Below, one piece after another: positions 25,065-36,180 of a stretch of DNA of 64,000 nucleotides; position 1 is the first letter of the stretch, and each line of letters opens with the position of its first letter. The position numbers and the translations under genes are program-made. The notes beneath the pieces were generated by a model. It was given only the letters and a program-made list of their open reading frames with translations. It ran no database searches and was not told the origin of the DNA. The DNA comes from Aurantimonas endophytica (GTDB lineage: Bacteria; Pseudomonadota; Alphaproteobacteria; Rhizobiales; Rhizobiaceae): positions 124,001 through 188,000 of the forward strand of contig NZ_JACIEM010000004.1 in assembly GCF_014196845.1 (NCBI RefSeq), written 5' to 3'.

Positions 25065-26447
25065 TTGCCACTCTCTTATGTCTTCCTCATCCCCGTCGCC
25101 TTTGCCTTCCTGGCATTCGGCCTCGCCGCGCGTCGCGCGTCGGCGATCCCGAGCGGCGAGGCGGGCAAGCTGCATTCCCTGCCGAAATATCACGGCTATC
25201 TCGTCGCCCTGAGCATTCTCGTTCCGAGCTTTCTGCTCATCATTGCCTGGCTGATGCTGGAGCCGGTCATCCTGCGCTCGGTCGTCGTGTCGGCCCTGCC
25301 GGACCTGACCCGCGACGCCGCCACGCCGTCCCAGCTGAGCCTTATCGTCAGCCAGGTGCAGCAGGCCGCGACCGGGACGACCTTCGGCACGCCGGAGCCC
25401 TACATCCTCGAAGGCGCCCGCACGCTCGTCGCCGCCCAGCAATTGTCCCGCTGGCTGCTGCCCGTCGTGGTCGTGGCGATCTGCCTTCTCGCCATTTTCC
25501 TCATCCTGCCCCGGATCTCCCTGCGCTTCCGGGCGCGGGACAAGACCGAGCGGGTCATTCGCGGCATTCTCATCGTCTGCGCGACCGTCTCGATCCTCGC
25601 CACCGTCGGCATTCTCGCCTCGCTGGTCTTCGAGGGCTTCCGCTTCTTCTCGCTCGTCCCGCTGACCGAATTCCTCTTCGGCACGCGCTGGGACACGCAG
25701 ATCGCCATTCGGCCCGACCAGGTCGCCTCGTCCGGTGCCTTCGGTGCGATCCCGGTCTTCGCCGGCACGCTGATGATCGCACTGATCGCGATGGCCGTGG
25801 CGACACCGGTCGGACTGTTCGCCGCGATCTACATGGCCGAGTTCGCCTCGCCGTTGGTGCGGGGCGTGGTCAAGCCGCTGATCGAGGTGCTCGCCGGTAT
25901 CCCGACGATCGTCTACGGCTTCTTCGCCGTGCTGATCGTCTCCCCGGCCATCCGCGAATGGGGCGCGGCGATCGGCCTGTCGATCTCGCCGACCGCGGCC
26001 ATCGTGCCGGGCCTGGTGATGGGCGTTATGCTCATCCCGTTCATCTCCTCGCTGGCCGACGACGCCATCAACGCCGTGCCCACCTCGCTGCGTGACGGCT
26101 CGCTTGGTCTCGGTGCCAACCGCAACGAGACGGTCACCAAGGTCATCCTGCCGGCGGCGCTCCCCGGTATCGTCGGCGGTATCCTGCTCGCCACCAGCCG
26201 CGCCATCGGCGAGACGATGATCGTGGTGATGGCGGCGGGCCTCACCGCCAACCTGACCGCCAATCCCTTCGAGGGCGTGACCACCGTCACCGTGCAGATC
26301 GTTACCCTGCTGATCGGCGACACCGCCTTTGACAATCCGAAGACGCTGGCCGCCTTCGGCCTCGGCCTCAGCCTGTTTGTCGCGACCCTGGGTCTCAATC
26401 TCCTCGCCCTCGGGATCGTCAGAAAGTATCGGGAACAATATGACTGA
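25065..26447 (+). CDS. pstC: phosphate ABC transporter permease PstC
   Basis: About 460 residues, of the long PstC type common in Hyphomicrobiales with an extra N-terminal membrane region. Six core helices form the BPD_transp domain with the EAA-like loop DAINAVPTSLRDGSLGLGANRNET near residue 330 and GEVLAGIPTIVYG-type sequence IEVLAGIPTIVYGFFA. With PstA it forms the phosphate channel. TTG 25065, with AGGGG nine bases upstream, is preferred over a GTG at 25032 that lies in the loop of the preceding hairpin. The stop overlaps pstA by 8 bases. Confidence 0.93.
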   Translation: MPLSYVFLIPVAFAFLAFGLAARRASAIPSGEAGKLHSLPKYHGYLVALSILVPSFLLIIAWLMLEPVILRSVVVSALPDLTRDAATPSQLSLIVSQVQQAATGTTFGTPEPYILEGARTLVAAQQLSRWLLPVVVVAICLLAIFLILPRISLRFRARDKTERVIRGILIVCATVSILATVGILASLVFEGFRFFSLVPLTEFLFGTRWDTQIAIRPDQVASSGAFGAIPVFAGTLMIALIAMAVATPVGLFAAIYMAEFASPLVRGVVKPLIEVLAGIPTIVYGFFAVLIVSPAIREWGAAIGLSISPTAAIVPGLVMGVMLIPFISSLADDAINAVPTSLRDGSLGLGANRNETVTKVILPAALPGIVGGILLATSRAIGETMIVVMAAGLTANLTANPFEGVTTVTVQIVTLLIGDTAFDNPKTLAAFGLGLSLFVATLGLNLLALGIVRKYREQYD

Positions 26448-27729
26448 TGCCACCCTGGATGGTTCATCCGCGCAGCCCGCGACCGATGTCCGGACGGCGA
26501 TCCGCAACAGCCTGAAATCGCGCCGACGCAAGCAGACCCGCCTGCGGATCTACGGTCTGGCGGCAATCGTGTTCGCGCTGTCCATGCTGGCCGTGCTCGT
26601 CGGGTCGGTCATCATGACCTCGCTGCCGGCCTGGACGCAGACGCAGGTGCTGATCGACGTCACCGTGCCGCCACAGGCAGCGGAGGGCGTCAATGTGCGG
26701 CCGGGTCCGCTCGCCAACGAATCCATCATGGCGTTGTTCCCGCCCGTCGAGGGACGCGCCGAAGAGCGCGCCATCACCTCGATCCTTAGTAACGGCGCGC
26801 AATACATCATCCGCGACACGCTTGAGGCGGGCACGCTGCAGCCCGGCGAGACGCTCCCGATCTGGGTTCCGGTCTCCGACCCCTACGAGCAGCTCTACGA
26901 AGGCGTCATCACTGCCGAGCAGCCGGAAAATCGCCGCCCGCTGAACGACGCGGCGATCGCCAGGTTCCAGACGCTGGAGGCCGATGGCCGCGTTCGCTCA
27001 GCCTTTGCGTGGGACCTGTTCACGTCGGCTGACAGCCGCTTCCCCGAAGTCGCCGGCCTGCGCGGTGCGATCGTCGGCTCGTTCTACCTGCTGCTGATCT
27101 GCCTCGTCGTCAGCGTGCCGCTCGGCGTCGGGGCTGCGGTCTATCTCGAGGAATACGCGACCAAGAACCGGTTCACCGACTTCATCGAGATCAACGTCAA
27201 CAATCTCGCGGCGGTACCGTCGGTGGTGTTCGGCCTCCTCGGCCTGGCGCTGTTCATCGGCTTCTTCGGCATGCCGCGATCCGTGCCGCTGGTCGGCGGT
27301 CTGGTGCTGGCCCTGATGACCCTGCCGACGATCATCATCACCACACGCAGCGCGCTGAAGGCGGTGCCGCCGTCGATCCGCGAGGCGGCTCGCGGTGTCG
27401 GCGCCTCGGACATGCAGGTCATCGGTCACCACGTGCTGCCGCTGGCGGCGCCCGGCATCATGACCGGCGTCATCATCGGACTGGCCCAGGCCCTCGGTGA
27501 GACGGCGCCGCTGCTTCTGATCGGCATGAACGCCTTCATCACTGCGGCGCCGAGCAGCCTCGTCGAGGCCTCGACGGCGCTCCCGACCCAGATCTTCATC
27601 TGGTTCGACAGCCCGGAGCGCGGCTTCGTCGCGCGAACCAGCGCCGCGATCTGCGTGCTGCTGATCTTCCTCTCGCTCATGAACATCACCGCGATCATCC
27701 TGCGTCGTCGCTTCGAGAGGCGCTGGTAG
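26440..27729 (+). CDS. pstA: phosphate ABC transporter permease PstA
   Basis: A 429-residue permease with a cytoplasmic N terminus, a first helix (about residues 38-58), a roughly 160-residue periplasmic insertion typical of the rhizobial form, and the conserved transport domain with [19 protein letters not shown] and the EAA loop [22 protein letters not shown] 26440 overlaps the end of pstC. The pstB gene starts one base after its stop. Confidence 0.94.
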   Translation: MTDATLDGSSAQPATDVRTAIRNSLKSRRRKQTRLRIYGLAAIVFALSMLAVLVGSVIMTSLPAWTQTQVLIDVTVPPQAAEGVNVRPGPLANESIMALFPPVEGRAEERAITSILSNGAQYIIRDTLEAGTLQPGETLPIWVPVSDPYEQLYEGVITAEQPENRRPLNDAAIARFQTLEADGRVRSAFAWDLFTSADSRFPEVAGLRGAIVGSFYLLLICLVVSVPLGVGAAVYLEEYATKNRFTDFIEINVNNLAAVPSVVFGLLGLALFIGFFGMPRSVPLVGGLVLALMTLPTIIITTRSALKAVPPSIREAARGVGASDMQVIGHHVLPLAAPGIMTGVIIGLAQALGETAPLLLIGMNAFITAAPSSLVEASTALPTQIFIWFDSPERGFVARTSAAICVLLIFLSLMNITAIILRRRFERRW

Positions 27730-27730
27730 A

Positions 27731-28561
<831 letters not shown>

Positions 28562-28580
28562 TCGACAGGAGGAAGCGGCC

Positions 28581-29324
28581 ATGGTCATGTCCGAGCACAT
28601 CGTTACGTCCTACGAGGACGAGCTGAAGTACATCGTCCGCCGCATCTCGGAGATGGGCGGCCAGGCGGAACGCATGGTCGAGCAGTCGGTCTTGGCGCTG
28701 ACCCGCAGTGACTGGGGCCTCGCGCAGTCTGTGGTGGCGGACGATCTCCTGCTCGACGCCGCGCAGCGCGAGCTCGACGAACGAGCGATCCTCACCATCG
28801 CCAAGCGGCAACCGATGGCGATCGACCTGCGCGAGATCGTCGGCGCGATCCGCATTTCCAACGATCTCGAGCGGATCGGCGATCTCGCCAAGAACATCGC
28901 CAAGCGCGTCATCGCGGTGCACGATCACAGCCAGCCGATCCAGCTGGTCCGGGGCCTCGAGCATCTGTCGGAACTCGCCCTCGACCAGCTGAAGGAAGTG
29001 CTCGACGCCTATGGCGCCCGCGACGAGCAGCGGGCGATGGCGGTGCGCGAGAACGACGAGCAGATCGATGCGATGTACACCTCGATCTTCCGCGAACTCC
29101 TCACCTACATGATGGAGGATCCGCGCAACATCACCGCCTGCACCCATCTCCTGTTCACCGCCAAGAACATCGAGCGGATCGGCGACCACGCGACCAACAT
29201 CGCCGAGACAATCTACTACATCAAGACCGGCGATCAGATGGAGGCCGAGCGGCCGAAGGACGATCGTACCACCTCCCTGCTGCAGCCGGGCTCCAACCTG
29301 CCGCCAGCCGGCCTCGAGGGATAA
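28581..29324 (+). CDS. phoU: phosphate signalling complex protein PhoU
   Basis: A 247-residue all-helical protein made of two PhoU three-helix repeats. The metal-cluster motifs appear twice, as RISNDLERIGDLAKNIAKR and LLFTAKNIERIGDHATNIAE. PhoU keeps PhoR in the phosphatase state when phosphate is plentiful. ATG 28581 has GGAGG upstream. The C-terminal tail after residue 220 is acidic and then Pro/Leu-rich, beyond the core fold. Confidence 0.96.
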   Translation: MVMSEHIVTSYEDELKYIVRRISEMGGQAERMVEQSVLALTRSDWGLAQSVVADDLLLDAAQRELDERAILTIAKRQPMAIDLREIVGAIRISNDLERIGDLAKNIAKRVIAVHDHSQPIQLVRGLEHLSELALDQLKEVLDAYGARDEQRAMAVRENDEQIDAMYTSIFRELLTYMMEDPRNITACTHLLFTAKNIERIGDHATNIAETIYYIKTGDQMEAERPKDDRTTSLLQPGSNLPPAGLEG

Positions 29325-29329
29325 CGACC

Positions 29330-30079
29330 ATGGCCATGCGGATCGCCGTCGTCGAGGACGAGGAAGCGCTCGGCGTCCTGCTTCGCTACAATCTCGAGGC
29401 CGAGGGCTACGAGGTCGACGTGATCGCCCGGGGCGACGAGGCCGACATCAGGCTGCGCGAGGAGGTCCCCGACCTCCTCATCCTCGACTGGATGCTGCCG
29501 GGCCTGTCGGGGGTCGAGCTCTGCCGGCGGCTGCGCCAACGCGGCGAGACGGAACGCCTGCCGATCATCATGCTGACGGCGCGCGGCGAGGAGAGCGAGC
29601 GGGTGCGCGGCCTCTCGGTCGGCGCCGATGACTACGTGGTGAAGCCGTTCTCGACGCCCGAGCTGATCGCCCGCGTGCGGGCCATGCTGCGAAGAGCCAA
29701 GCCGGAGAAGATCTCCAGCCAGCTCAGCGCCGGCGACATCGACCTCGACCGGGAGACCCACCGGATCCGGCGTGCCGGCCGCGAGGTGAAGCTCGGACCG
29801 ACGGAGTTCAAGCTGCTCGAGTTCTTCATGCAGTCGCCGGGCCGGGTGTTCTCGCGCGAGCAGCTGCTCGACGGCGTCTGGGGCCGGGACATCTATGTCG
29901 ACGAGCGGACGGTGGACGTCCATGTCGGCCGGCTGCGCAAGGCGATCAACCGGGGCCGCCAGCGCGACCCGATCCGAACCGTCCGCGGCGCGGGCTATGC
30001 CTTGGACGAGCAGTTCACGGCCGCCAGGCCGGCGACCGTGAAAACCCGCGACAGCGCCGGCTCGGAACCGCGCCTCTAG
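29330..30079 (+). CDS. phoB: phosphate-regulon response regulator PhoB
   Basis: A 249-residue OmpR/PhoB-type regulator. The receiver has the acidic pocket VVEDEE, phospho-acceptor Asp53 in LILDWMLPG and Lys in YVVKPFSTPEL. The winged helix-turn-helix includes VDERTVDVHVGRLRKAI and RTVRGAGYAL. It binds Pho boxes such as those at 23833-23862 and 56895-56912. A 20-residue C-terminal extension after the DNA-binding domain is not typical of E. coli PhoB. It lies 5 bases after phoU. Confidence 0.96.
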   Translation: MAMRIAVVEDEEALGVLLRYNLEAEGYEVDVIARGDEADIRLREEVPDLLILDWMLPGLSGVELCRRLRQRGETERLPIIMLTARGEESERVRGLSVGADDYVVKPFSTPELIARVRAMLRRAKPEKISSQLSAGDIDLDRETHRIRRAGREVKLGPTEFKLLEFFMQSPGRVFSREQLLDGVWGRDIYVDERTVDVHVGRLRKAINRGRQRDPIRTVRGAGYALDEQFTAARPATVKTRDSAGSEPRL

Positions 30080-30101
30080 ATCGCAGGCCCGAAGCCGCGC
30101 C

Positions 30102-30662
30102 TCAACGGGCGCGGCGGCGGTCCGAAACCGGCTGGAAAGCCATTTTCGCGTGGTACTGGCAATAGGGCGAGGCGTCCTTCGAGCTGTTGCCGCAGAAGTG
30201 GAAGTCCGGCTTCAGCGGGTCGCCGACCGGCCACTTGCACGTCCGCTCGTTGAGCTGCACCAGCGTCAGCTTGCGGGCGATGGGAACCACCTCGCCGGTC
30301 TGGCGCCGGGGCTCTTCGAGAACTTCCAGCTCTTCCTCGTGATCGATCTTGAGGGCCGTCGCGCCCATCGAGCGCGGCATCGCCCGCGGTGCCTGGGCCG
30401 CCTGGGCCGCCTGGGCGGAGACGAAGCGGCTGGCCATCATGACCTCCACCGTCTCGACTTCGACCGGGCGCACGGCCTGCGGCTCGGCGTGCGTCTGCAG
30501 GGTCGCCGGTGCCTTGGCCCGCGACTCCAGCTTCAGCCGGTGCACCTTGCCGATGACGGCGTTGCGCGTGACGCCGCCCAGCCGATCCGCGATCTGGCTG
30601 GCGCTGAGGCCGTCGGTCCAAAGTTGTTTCAACAACGCGACGCGTTCATCTGTCCAGCCCAT
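30102..30662 (-). CDS. gcrA: cell cycle regulator GcrA
   Basis: A 186-residue GcrA. The N-terminal DNA-binding domain is close to the family consensus (MGWTDERVALLKQLWTDG, ASQIADRLGGVTRNAVIGKV), then a variable Ala-rich linker, and a C-terminal sigma-interacting domain with CKWPVGDPLKPDFHFCG and YCQYHAKMAF. GcrA recruits sigma-70 holoenzyme to promoters carrying methylated GANTC sites. Start ATG 30662 gives the conserved N terminus. It converges with phoB, 22 bases away. Its own upstream region has four GANTC sites. Confidence 0.95.
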   Translation of the reverse strand: MGWTDERVALLKQLWTDGLSASQIADRLGGVTRNAVIGKVHRLKLESRAKAPATLQTHAEPQAVRPVEVETVEVMMASRFVSAQAAQAAQAPRAMPRSMGATALKIDHEEELEVLEEPRRQTGEVVPIARKLTLVQLNERTCKWPVGDPLKPDFHFCGNSSKDASPYCQYHAKMAFQPVSDRRRAR

Positions 30663-30794
30663 GACAAGCTCCTTGATCGTATGGTTGCCGCGGACGGAAT
30701 CCCTACTCCTGCGCGTCACGAGGGTGCACGCAGGCACTCACTACATCTATTCAGGAACCAGGTCCGCCGCACGAAATCTGGTGTGTTGAAGCCA

Positions 30795-30828
30795 ATTTAA
30801 CGCACGCCTTGACTCCGTGACAAGAGTC
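30795..30828 (-). promoter_or_regulatory. predicted gcrA promoter overlapping GANTC sites
   Basis: On the minus strand TTGTCA (30823-30818) and TTAAAT (30800-30795) are spaced by 17 bases. GANTC sites occur in the spacer (30811-30815) and immediately upstream of the -35 (30824-30828), with a third at 30842-30846 and a fourth in the leader at 30697-30701. This arrangement is like GcrA/CcrM-controlled promoters, suggesting autoregulation. The rest of the 30663-31065 interval holds no gene; the argD promoter is unassigned. Confidence 0.6.
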
Positions 30829-31065
30829 GCAGGGGTGGATTGAATCGCGTCAGTGGCTTTTCCCCAGAGTTCTGCCTCCTCCGATGCGGCAGGAAGATGG
30901 CCGCGAGGGGCGGGCTCGCGTGGCCGGTTGATTGACACTCGTCCGGCTCACCGTGATATAGCCACGGTTCCGAGTGCTCGGAACGTCTTTCGAAGCCTGC
31001 CCCAACGGCAGGCTTTGATGTTTCAGGAACTGATCCTCAGAGGATCCGCAACGAAGTCGATCGTG

Positions 31066-32280
31066 ATGGCCGAATTCAAGGACGCGCATTCGCCGCTCTA
31101 TGACACCTACGCCCGGGCGCCGCTCGCTTTCGAGCGCGGCGAGGGTGTCTGGCTGGTCACCGGCGAGGGCCGACGCTACATGGATTTTGCCGCCGGCATC
31201 GCGGTGAACTCGCTGGGCCATGCGCATCCGCACCTCGTCGCGGCGCTGACCGAGCAGGCGAACAAGCTCTGGCACCTCTCAAATCTCTACGAAATCCCAG
31301 GCCAGCGGCGCCTCGCCGAGCGCCTCACGGAAGCGACCTTCGCCGACCGCGCCTTCTTCACCAATTCCGGTGCCGAGGCACTGGAATGCGCGATCAAGAC
31401 GGCGCGTCGCTATCATTATGTCGACGGGGCGCCGGAGCGGTATCGCATCCTCACTTTCGAGGGCGCCTTCCACGGCCGCACGCTGGCGACGATCGCCGCA
31501 GGCGGCCAGGCGAAATATCTCGAAGGCTTCGGCCCCAAGGCGCCCGGCTTCGACCAGCTGCCCTTCGGCGATCACGAGGCCTTGAAGCAGGCCGCGGCCG
31601 AACCCGACGTCGCCGCGATCCTGATCGAGCCGATCCAGGGCGAGGGGGGTGTCCGCTCGGTGCCGCCGCAATGCCTGCAGGGCCTGCGCGATCTTTGCGA
31701 CGAGCACGGCATCCTCCTGATCTACGACGAGGTGCAGACCGGCATCGGCCGCACCGGGCGTCTCTACGCCTACGAGCATTCCGGCGCCGCGCCCGATATC
31801 ATGGCTTCCGCCAAGGGCATCGGCGGCGGTTTCCCGATGGGCGTCTGCCTTGCCACGGAGGCGGCCGCGCGGGGCATGACGCCCGGCACCCATGGCAGCA
31901 CCTATGGCGGCAATCCGCTGGCCATGGCCGTCGGCAATGCCGTGCTGGACGTCGTGCTGGGCGAGGGGTTCCTGACCCATGTCCAGGACGTCGCGCTCCT
32001 CCTGAAGCAGTCGCTGGCCTCGCTCGCCGACCGCTATCCCGACGTCGTGGGCGAAGTTCGCGGCCAGGGCCTCCTGATCGGCCTGAAGGCCAAGGTGCCG
32101 AACGTCCAGCTGGTCGCCGCGATGCGCGACGAGGGCCTGCTCGCGGCGCCCGCCGGCGACAATGTCGTGCGGCTGCTGCCGCCGTTGATCGTCACCGTGG
32201 ACGAGGTGCACGAGGCCACGAGCCGTATCGAAGCGGCCGTCGCCGGCCTGTCGCTGGCCGGCCAGCGCAAGAGCGCATGA
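31066..32280 (+). CDS. argD: acetylornithine aminotransferase
   Basis: A 404-residue PLP-dependent class III aminotransferase of arginine synthesis, converting N-acetylglutamate semialdehyde to N-acetylornithine (also able to act in lysine synthesis). Key sequences are [45 protein letters not shown] and the PLP-lysine segment [17 protein letters not shown] 31066 ([19 protein letters not shown]) gives the standard N terminus; the frame upstream is not conserved. It is followed by argF after 10 bases. Confidence 0.95.
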   Translation: MAEFKDAHSPLYDTYARAPLAFERGEGVWLVTGEGRRYMDFAAGIAVNSLGHAHPHLVAALTEQANKLWHLSNLYEIPGQRRLAERLTEATFADRAFFTNSGAEALECAIKTARRYHYVDGAPERYRILTFEGAFHGRTLATIAAGGQAKYLEGFGPKAPGFDQLPFGDHEALKQAAAEPDVAAILIEPIQGEGGVRSVPPQCLQGLRDLCDEHGILLIYDEVQTGIGRTGRLYAYEHSGAAPDIMASAKGIGGGFPMGVCLATEAAARGMTPGTHGSTYGGNPLAMAVGNAVLDVVLGEGFLTHVQDVALLLKQSLASLADRYPDVVGEVRGQGLLIGLKAKVPNVQLVAAMRDEGLLAAPAGDNVVRLLPPLIVTVDEVHEATSRIEAAVAGLSLAGQRKSA

Positions 32281-32290
32281 GGCAATCGTT

Positions 32291-33235
32291 ATGAGAAACG
32301 GCAATCCGAGGCATTTCCTCGACATCTCCACCGTCGCGCGCGGCGAGCTGCGCGCCATCGTCGACGACGCCGCCTCCCGCAAGACGCTGGGCCGGAACGC
32401 CTCGCGGCCGCTCGAGGGCAAGACGCTGGCGATGATCTTCGACAAGCCGTCGACCCGCACCCGCGTCTCCTTCGACGTGGCGATGCGCCAGCTCGGCGGC
32501 GAGACGCTGATCCTGTCCGGCGCCGAGATGCAGCTCGGTCGCGAGGAGACCATTGCCGACACCGCCAAGGTGCTGTCGCGCTATGTCGACGCGATCATGA
32601 TCCGCACCACCGCTCATGACCGCCTGACCGAGCTCGCCGAGAACGCCACCGTCCCGGTGATCAACGGCCTGACCGACGACACCCATCCCTGCCAGATCAT
32701 GGCCGACCTTCTGACCTTCGAGGAAAAGCGCGGGCCCGTGCGCGGCAAGATCTTCGCCTGGTCGGGTGACGGCAACAACGTACTCGCCTCGCTCGTCGAG
32801 GCGGCCGCGCGCTTCGAGTTCACGCTGCGCATCGCGACGCCGCCGGGCTCGGAGCCCGACATGCGCTATGTCGAGAATGCCCGCGGCGAGGGCGCCACGG
32901 TGCTGCTCACCAACGACCCGGTGGAAGCCGTCACCGGCGCCGACTGCGTCGTCACCGACACCTGGGTGTCGATGGGCCGCGAGGACAAGGCGCGCGGCCA
33001 CAACGTCTTCATGCCCTATCAGGTCAACGAGCGGCTGATGGCCCATGCCAATCCCGAGGCGCTGTTCATGCACTGTCTGCCCGCCCATCGCGGCGAGGAG
33101 GTCACCGACGCGGTGATGGACGGTCCGCAGTCGGTGGTGTTCGACGAGGCCGAGAACCGGCTGCATGCCCAAAAGTCCATCCTCGCCTGGTGCTTCGGCG
33201 AGGTCGCGCCGGCTGCGGGTGCCGCGCATGGCTGA
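32291..33235 (+). CDS. argF: ornithine carbamoyltransferase
   Basis: A 314-residue enzyme making citrulline from ornithine and carbamoyl phosphate. Motifs: carbamoyl-phosphate binding [13 protein letters not shown] near residue 46, HPCQIMAD near residue 132, DTWVSMG near residue 222 and the active-site [12 protein letters not shown] near residue 260. It forms an argD-argF-hslO operon and overlaps hslO by 8 bases. This trio order is common in rhizobia. Confidence 0.97.
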   Translation: MRNGNPRHFLDISTVARGELRAIVDDAASRKTLGRNASRPLEGKTLAMIFDKPSTRTRVSFDVAMRQLGGETLILSGAEMQLGREETIADTAKVLSRYVDAIMIRTTAHDRLTELAENATVPVINGLTDDTHPCQIMADLLTFEEKRGPVRGKIFAWSGDGNNVLASLVEAAARFEFTLRIATPPGSEPDMRYVENARGEGATVLLTNDPVEAVTGADCVVTDTWVSMGREDKARGHNVFMPYQVNERLMAHANPEALFMHCLPAHRGEEVTDAVMDGPQSVVFDEAENRLHAQKSILAWCFGEVAPAAGAAHG

Positions 33236-34268
33236 CAGCGATCTCAGCCTCGGCGAGTTCGGCTTCGCGGGCGACGACGCCGTCGTGCCCTTCGCCGTCG
33301 AGGCGCTGGACGCCCGCGGCCGCGCCGTCCAGCTCGGACCGATGCTCGACGACATCCTCAATCGCCACGATTATCCCGAGCCCGTCGCGCGCCTCCTGGC
33401 CGAGATGGTGGTGATGACCGTGCTGCTCGGCACGTCGCTGAAGTTCGACGGCAAGTTCATCGCCCAGACCCAGACCGACGGGCCCGTCGATCTCCTCGTC
33501 GTCGATTTCACCACCCCGTCGAGCGTCCGCGCCTATGCCCGCTTCGACGAGACCAAGCTTGCCGCCGCCATCGAGGCCGGCGAGACCTCGTCGGAGGCGC
33601 TGCTCGGTGTCGGCGTCATGGCGCTGACCGTCGACCAGGGCGCCTACATGCAGCGCTACCAGGGCATCGTCGAACTCAACGGCACGACGATCGAGGAAGT
33701 GGCGGAGGGCTATTTCCGCCAATCCGAGCAGATCCCGACCGCGATCAAGCTTGCCGTCGCCCGCATCGCCAGGCGCGGCGAGAACGGCGGCTTCGTCGAG
33801 AGCTGGCGGGCCGGCGGCCTGATCGCCCAGTTCCTGCCTGACTCCCCCGATCGCATGCGCATGCCCGACTTGCCGGGCGGCGACGCGCCGGAAGGCGTCG
33901 ATGACGACGAGGGTGAGTTCGAGCCGGACGATGCCTGGCTCGAGGTCCGCGCGCTGGTCGACACGATCGAGGCCTCCGAGCTCGCCGATCCCGAGATCGG
34001 CGTCGAGCGCCTCTTGTTCCGCCTCTTCCACGAGCGCGGCGTGCGGGTCTTCCCGCCGCACCCCGTCGACGACGAATGTTCCTGCTCTCGCGAGCGCATC
34101 AAGGAAGTGCTCTCCAACTTCTCCGCCACCGAGATCACCGACAGCATCGAGGACGGCCGCATCGCCGTGACCTGCGAATTCTGCGGCGAGGCCTACGAGT
34201 TCGACCCGGAAGAGTTCGCGGCGGGGGCGGAGACGACGCCGGGCGAGGATGAGCCGGACAAGGGGTGA
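33228..34268 (+). CDS. hslO: redox-regulated chaperone Hsp33
   Basis: A 346-residue Hsp33 homologue. The chaperone holdase domain is preceded by an acidic N-terminal segment. The C-terminal redox switch has [11 protein letters not shown] and [10 protein letters not shown], the C-x-C and C-x2-C zinc ligands whose oxidation activates the chaperone. It is about 50 residues longer than E. coli Hsp33, partly through an acidic linker (around residues 220-240). Start ATG 33228 lies inside argF. Little intergenic signal is present for separate regulation. Confidence 0.94.
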   Translation: MADSDLSLGEFGFAGDDAVVPFAVEALDARGRAVQLGPMLDDILNRHDYPEPVARLLAEMVVMTVLLGTSLKFDGKFIAQTQTDGPVDLLVVDFTTPSSVRAYARFDETKLAAAIEAGETSSEALLGVGVMALTVDQGAYMQRYQGIVELNGTTIEEVAEGYFRQSEQIPTAIKLAVARIARRGENGGFVESWRAGGLIAQFLPDSPDRMRMPDLPGGDAPEGVDDDEGEFEPDDAWLEVRALVDTIEASELADPEIGVERLLFRLFHERGVRVFPPHPVDDECSCSRERIKEVLSNFSATEITDSIEDGRIAVTCEFCGEAYEFDPEEFAAGAETTPGEDEPDKG

Positions 34269-34524
34269 GGCGAGCTTCTCCGCGTGCTTGTCGGCTTCGT
34301 CGCGTCGGGGAGCGCGGGCAAGAGGAGCCCGAAGCACGTCGTGGCGTCGACCGCTGAGCCTGAAGAAGACCCTTGCTCAAGATGCAAGAGGGAGAGGCTC
34401 GCGACGCAATATTGCCGGATGCTGAGCTTACCACCGCTCCGGCCCCCGCCGGTCGTCGTGCAGCATCCGACGAAAGCTGCGGCCGGCTTCGAACTTTTTG
34501 GAGCTCCGGCGCCTCATTCTCCTC
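34269..34524. other. intergenic region before the ECF sigma gene
   Basis: These 256 bases contain no supported gene. The sequence is less codon-like than flanking genes and could hold the promoter of the sigma factor. I could not locate a convincing ECF-type promoter or terminator. Confidence 0.4.
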
Positions 34525-35478
34525 ATGGATCATGAAGCTCACCTCCGACCGACGGATGCCGAACTGGCGGTTGCCGCTCGTGGCGGCGACTGTACCAGCC
34601 TTGGGCTGCTGCTCGAGCGCCATCGCGCGCGGCTCTTCGGAGCGGCGCTGCGCGTGCTGGGCTATGGCCCGGAAGCCGAGGATGCCGTCCAGGACACGTT
34701 CCTGATCGCGCTCAGGCACATCGGAGACCTCAAGGACCCTGAGGCAGTGGTGGGCTGGCTCTTCACCGTGTTGCACCGCTGCTGCCTGCGCCAGTTGCGC
34801 CAGAAGCGGGGCGAGGTTCTCACCGGCGAGGTGCCAGATGTCCCCGACGAGCGACCGGGGATCGAGGAGCGGCTTGAGAAGGTCGCGCTGCGCGAATGGA
34901 TCTGGGATGCCCTGCACAAGCTTCCTGAACCGCTGCGGGCCACCGCCATGCTTCGCTACTTCGGCAGCTATCAGTCCTATGAGGATCTGGCCGCTATCCT
35001 GGCTGTCCCGATTGGCACCGTCCGTAGCCGGTTATCACAATCCAAGCGCAAGCTGGCGGAGATGCTGCTCGACACAGCCGGTCTCTGCGATCCCGATGCC
35101 AGATCGCAGTCTCGCGAGCACCAGCAATTTTATTCCGAAGCCTTTCGCGGCCTCTTACGCCCTGCCGACCGCGACCACTATCTCAGCCACTTCGCCGAGG
35201 ATATCCTGCTGTTCCGCGGAGGAGGCACGCCCGTCGTCGGGCGATCTTTCATAGCCCAGGAAGTCGACGAGGACACCGATGCCGGCATCCTCCTCGAACC
35301 GCAGCGCGTCCTCAGCGCCGGCAATGTGAGTGTCGTCGAGGGACGGTTCGTGAATCCTCCCGAGGATCCGTTCCATTGTCCCCCCGGTGTCGCCTTCGTG
35401 ATCTTCCGGCGCGAGGACAAGGCGACCCGCATGCACATCCATCTTTCGCCGCGCCCGCCCAGAATCGACGACGATTGA
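34525..35478 (+). CDS. ECF sigma factor with SnoaL-like C-terminal domain
   Basis: A 317-residue sigma factor. Region 2 (AVAARGGDCTSLGLLLERH…AEDAVQDTFLIALRHI) and region 4 (LPEPLRATAMLRYFGSYQSYEDLAAILAVPIGTVRSRLSQ split over residues 140-175) are clear. About 140 residues at the C terminus look like a SnoaL/NTF2 fold (HFAEDILLFRGGGTP…VVEGRFVNPPEDPF). This matches ECF41-like groups, where the tail replaces a membrane anti-sigma factor. ATG 34525 is chosen; TTG 34498 is possible. The next gene encodes a CMD-type protein, a known companion of ECF41 factors. Confidence 0.8.
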   Translation: MDHEAHLRPTDAELAVAARGGDCTSLGLLLERHRARLFGAALRVLGYGPEAEDAVQDTFLIALRHIGDLKDPEAVVGWLFTVLHRCCLRQLRQKRGEVLTGEVPDVPDERPGIEERLEKVALREWIWDALHKLPEPLRATAMLRYFGSYQSYEDLAAILAVPIGTVRSRLSQSKRKLAEMLLDTAGLCDPDARSQSREHQQFYSEAFRGLLRPADRDHYLSHFAEDILLFRGGGTPVVGRSFIAQEVDEDTDAGILLEPQRVLSAGNVSVVEGRFVNPPEDPFHCPPGVAFVIFRREDKATRMHIHLSPRPPRIDDD

Positions 35479-35554
35479 TCGAACTTCTCCTCCCGCCTTC
35501 GGCTCCCTTGTAGCGTGACCATTGATTGGCACGGATTATCTGAGGAGAGCCATT

Positions 35555-36067
35555 GTGCTGAACTTCCCCTACATCGCTTATCCGCCTAGGGCCCGGAGCA
35601 AGCCGATCGTCCGACGGATTCTCATTTTGGGCGTCTTTTGCGCGGCGTTGTGTATTCCGGTCGGCGCCCGGGCCGATCCGGCGAACACCGAAGCCACGTA
35701 CCAGGATATCGAGCAGACGCTCGGCAACGTCCCGAGTTTTCTCCGGCGGTTTCCCAAAGCCGCACTGCCTGGCGCCTGGGCCGAGGTTAAGGCACTGCAG
35801 TTCTCGGACGAAACCGCACTGCCGCCAAAAGCGAAGGCGTTGATCTCCCTCGCCGTCTCGGCACAAATCCCCTGCCAGTACTGCATCTGGGAAGACACCG
35901 AGAGCGCCAAGCGGGCCGGCGCGACCGAGGACGAGATCAACGAGGCTATCGCGATCTCAGCGCTGACCCGACACTGGAGCACCGTCTTCAACGGCATGCA
36001 GCTCGATCTCGAGGCCTTCAAGACCGAGCTGGGCGGCGACCCGCAGGCGCAACAGCCTGCAAACTAG
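35555..36067 (+). CDS. exported carboxymuconolactone decarboxylase/AhpD-like protein
   Basis: About 170 residues. Signal-peptide-like N terminus (RRILILGVFCAALCIPVGARA, as read around residues 20-40) and a mature AhpD-like helical domain. The catalytic CxxC appears as PCQYCIWEDTESAKRAGAT, with downstream His in LTRHWSTVFNG. AhpD relatives act as peroxidases or disulfide reductants. GTG 35555 with AGGAG seven bases upstream is preferred over a TTG at 35522. Periplasmic export is unusual for this family. It probably belongs to the regulon of the preceding ECF sigma factor. Confidence 0.75.
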   Translation: MLNFPYIAYPPRARSKPIVRRILILGVFCAALCIPVGARADPANTEATYQDIEQTLGNVPSFLRRFPKAALPGAWAEVKALQFSDETALPPKAKALISLAVSAQIPCQYCIWEDTESAKRAGATEDEINEAIAISALTRHWSTVFNGMQLDLEAFKTELGGDPQAQQPAN

Positions 36068-36180
36068 CGCTGCTCATCGGCAGCCTGTCGATGCCGGATT
36101 GCGTGCCGCACCCAAAAGCCAGCGTCGCTATCCCGGCTCTCGCAGCATTGGCCGAAATGCTCACATCAAAGGAAACCCAT

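Noticed and set aside
30094-30115. Terminator between phoB and gcrA
   Set aside because: GCCGCGC / GCGCGGC overlaps the gcrA stop codon and has no U-tract, so it is more likely chance in GC-rich sequence.
30797-30811. CtrA box in the gcrA promoter
   Set aside because: Only one TTAA half-site is present; the second position reads CTTG.
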